Source of the DNA: CAZXCK01 sp964639225
GTDB taxonomy: Bacteria > Chloroflexota > Anaerolineae > Aggregatilineales > Phototrophicaceae
Direction: 5' to 3'
NCBI GenBank assembly: GCA_964639225.1
Contig: CAZXCK010000030.1
Location: 1 to 34,521, forward strand
Length of the DNA: 34,521 nt
Both the position numbers and the translations under genes were made by a program. The notes beneath the pieces are model-generated. The model was given only the letters and a program-made list of their open reading frames with translations, did no database searches and had not been told where the DNA came from. Below are positions 33,136 to 34,521 of the stretch, piece after piece; within the stretch, counting starts at the first letter, position 1, and every line of letters begins with the position of its first letter.

Positions 33136-34521
33136 ATGAGCCAGAATCTATCAACCCAAAGCACCAACAAATTCACACTATTTGAAAGACTGCGCCGCGA
33201 CTTCCTGTTGGTGATGGCAACCATTTCTCTGGTCATGGCCTTCGGCGGCGCGGTAGCTCAGTTTATCGTCTCATTAACCGATCCCATTTCGCTGTTTGGG
33301 CTGTTGGCGGTAGGCGGACTGGCGGCGCTCAGTCTGGCCGTTTTCGTCATTGGCCAGTCGGGGCAAATCCAGCAGGCCACGCATCTGCTGCTGCTGACGC
33401 TAACGGTAGCCTTTGCGGCTCCCGCGCCGTCAGAATTTATCCTGGTGTTGCTGGCCGCGCTGCTGCTGACCGCTTCCGCCGTATTGGCGACGCCCTGGAT
33501 ATTCCGATCGATCCTGCTGCTGATCGTGGGCAAGTATGTGCTGCTGCTGGGGCAGATCATCCTCGACAGCGGCATTACATCCACCCCCCAGGGCAACCGC
33601 TTCGTTATCGAACTGGCGACACTGCTGCTGGTGGGCATCACCATGCGCTTCTTCATCTACACTCTGGAGCGTTCATCCAACGAATCGGCGCGCAACGCCG
33701 AACTGCTGGAAGCCACCGCCCAGGTTGGGCAGACGACGTCGCGGCTGATGGACCTCGACGAGTTGTTCGGCCAGACTGCCGAACTCATCCGCGAGAAGCT
33801 TGATTATTATCATGTACAGATTTTTATGCTGGCGACCGAAAACGACACGCAGTACGCCAATCTGGTGGCCAGCACGGGCCGCGCCGGACGCGATCTGCTC
33901 AATCGCGGTTATCGCGTGGCGGTCGGCACGGAGAGCGTCATCGGGCGGGTGACGCTGCTGGGCGAGCCGATGATCGTGTTTGACACCGACCTGCACACCT
34001 CAGAGACGCGCGCTGAACTGATGGCCAGCACACGCTCAGAGATGGCTGTGCCCATCCTCGACGGCGACCAGATCATTGGCGCTCTGGACGTGCAGAGCGT
34101 CAGCCGGCACGCCTTCAGCCAGGTGGACGTGCGCGCCCTGCAGGTCATAGCCAACCAGCTCGGCAATGCCATTCGCAACGCGCAATTGTTCAGTGCGCAG
34201 CAGGTCAACGTGGAGGAAAACCGCCGCCTGCTGGCCGAATCCGAGGCCAGCCTGGAGGAAATTCAGCGCCTCAACCGCCGCCTGACGCGCGAAGCCTGGG
34301 GCCATTACCTGGCCCAGCAGCCCAACGTGCCAGGCATCACCATCCGGCGCGGCGAGGCGCAGCACGAGGCCACGTGGACGCCGGCCATGCTCGAAGCCAG
34401 CCAGCGCCAGCAACCGGTGGCAACCGGTGACAACAAGGGCACGATCGCCGTGCCGCTGCTGCTGCGCGGTGAAGTGATCGGCGCCCTCGAAATTGCGTCG
34501 CGGCAGGCCGCCAGCCAGGCT
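33136..34521 (+). CDS. Membrane GAF-domain sensor protein, incomplete at window end
   Basis: The first 462 codons of a paralogue of the preceding gene, open to the last base of the window. GGGGGAG (33122-33128) precedes the ATG at 33136. Residues 1-180 contain about six membrane helices. A coiled coil (180-205) leads to a GAF domain (about 205-360: EMAVPILDGDQIIGALDVQS, then NQLGNAIRNAQLF). A second coiled coil runs into LNRRLTREAWGHYLAQ and the beginning of the shortened GAF (IAVPLLLRGEVIGALEIAS). By analogy with its neighbour, roughly 100 residues are missing. Whether a kinase domain follows cannot be seen. Confidence 0.85.
   Translation, partial: MSQNLSTQSTNKFTLFERLRRDFLLVMATISLVMAFGGAVAQFIVSLTDPISLFGLLAVGGLAALSLAVFVIGQSGQIQQATHLLLLTLTVAFAAPAPSEFILVLLAALLLTASAVLATPWIFRSILLLIVGKYVLLLGQIILDSGITSTPQGNRFVIELATLLLVGITMRFFIYTLERSSNESARNAELLEATAQVGQTTSRLMDLDELFGQTAELIREKLDYYHVQIFMLATENDTQYANLVASTGRAGRDLLNRGYRVAVGTESVIGRVTLLGEPMIVFDTDLHTSETRAELMASTRSEMAVPILDGDQIIGALDVQSVSRHAFSQVDVRALQVIANQLGNAIRNAQLFSAQQVNVEENRRLLAESEASLEEIQRLNRRLTREAWGHYLAQQPNVPGITIRRGEAQHEATWTPAMLEASQRQQPVATGDNKGTIAVPLLLRGEVIGALEIASRQAASQA

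Overview
The window is GC-rich bacterial chromosome from one lineage, with no sign of plasmid, phage or CRISPR. The gene style suggests a member of the Chloroflexota (Anaerolineae-like), probably uncultivated. The clues are long GAF-rich sensor kinases, secreted proteins built from pre-peptidase C-terminal (PPC) and SH3b domains with Thr/Pro linkers, a DPM1-type glycosyltransferase next to a large membrane protein, and many short hairpin repeats. This placement is inferred from gene style, not from a marker phylogeny.

Layout. 1-396 is non-coding with hairpins and the slyD promoter. 397-3065 holds two convergent protein-folding genes, slyD and htpG, separated by a strong terminator. 3272-6417 holds alanine dehydrogenase and a chimeric glycosidase-like protein. 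6414-9842 is a 1142-residue three-GAF histidine kinase that meets the glycosidase gene stop to stop. 10039-11952 is the prfA-prmC translation-termination pair. 12296-15023 is a glycosyltransferase 2 gene plus a polytopic membrane protein. 15026-20527 is an opposing operon of two PAS histidine kinases and a secreted four-repeat PPC protein. 20959-23742 is leuS, with related hairpin-rich repeat elements on both sides. 24387-29012 carries a Trm112-like small protein, a secreted PPC/SH3b protein, an M24 peptidase, an RDD membrane protein and a cyclophilin. 29400-34521 is a five-gene signalling operon that runs off the window: two stand-alone receiver proteins, a soluble GAF protein and two paralogous membrane GAF proteins.

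How they fit together. About half of the coding DNA is signal transduction: three histidine kinases, two single-domain response regulators and three GAF sensors. None of these carries a recognisable DNA-binding or enzymatic output domain. The rest is housekeeping (translation, folding, amino-acid metabolism) and cell-envelope functions.

The most notable items are the 29400-34521 operon, with its shared C-terminal half-GAF tails and a repeated 'LN-x-RLT...W..YL' module, and the palindromic repeat family flanking leuS. Several starts were moved from the longest open frame using ribosome-binding sites and family residue numbering. The gene at 33136 is incomplete at the window edge.
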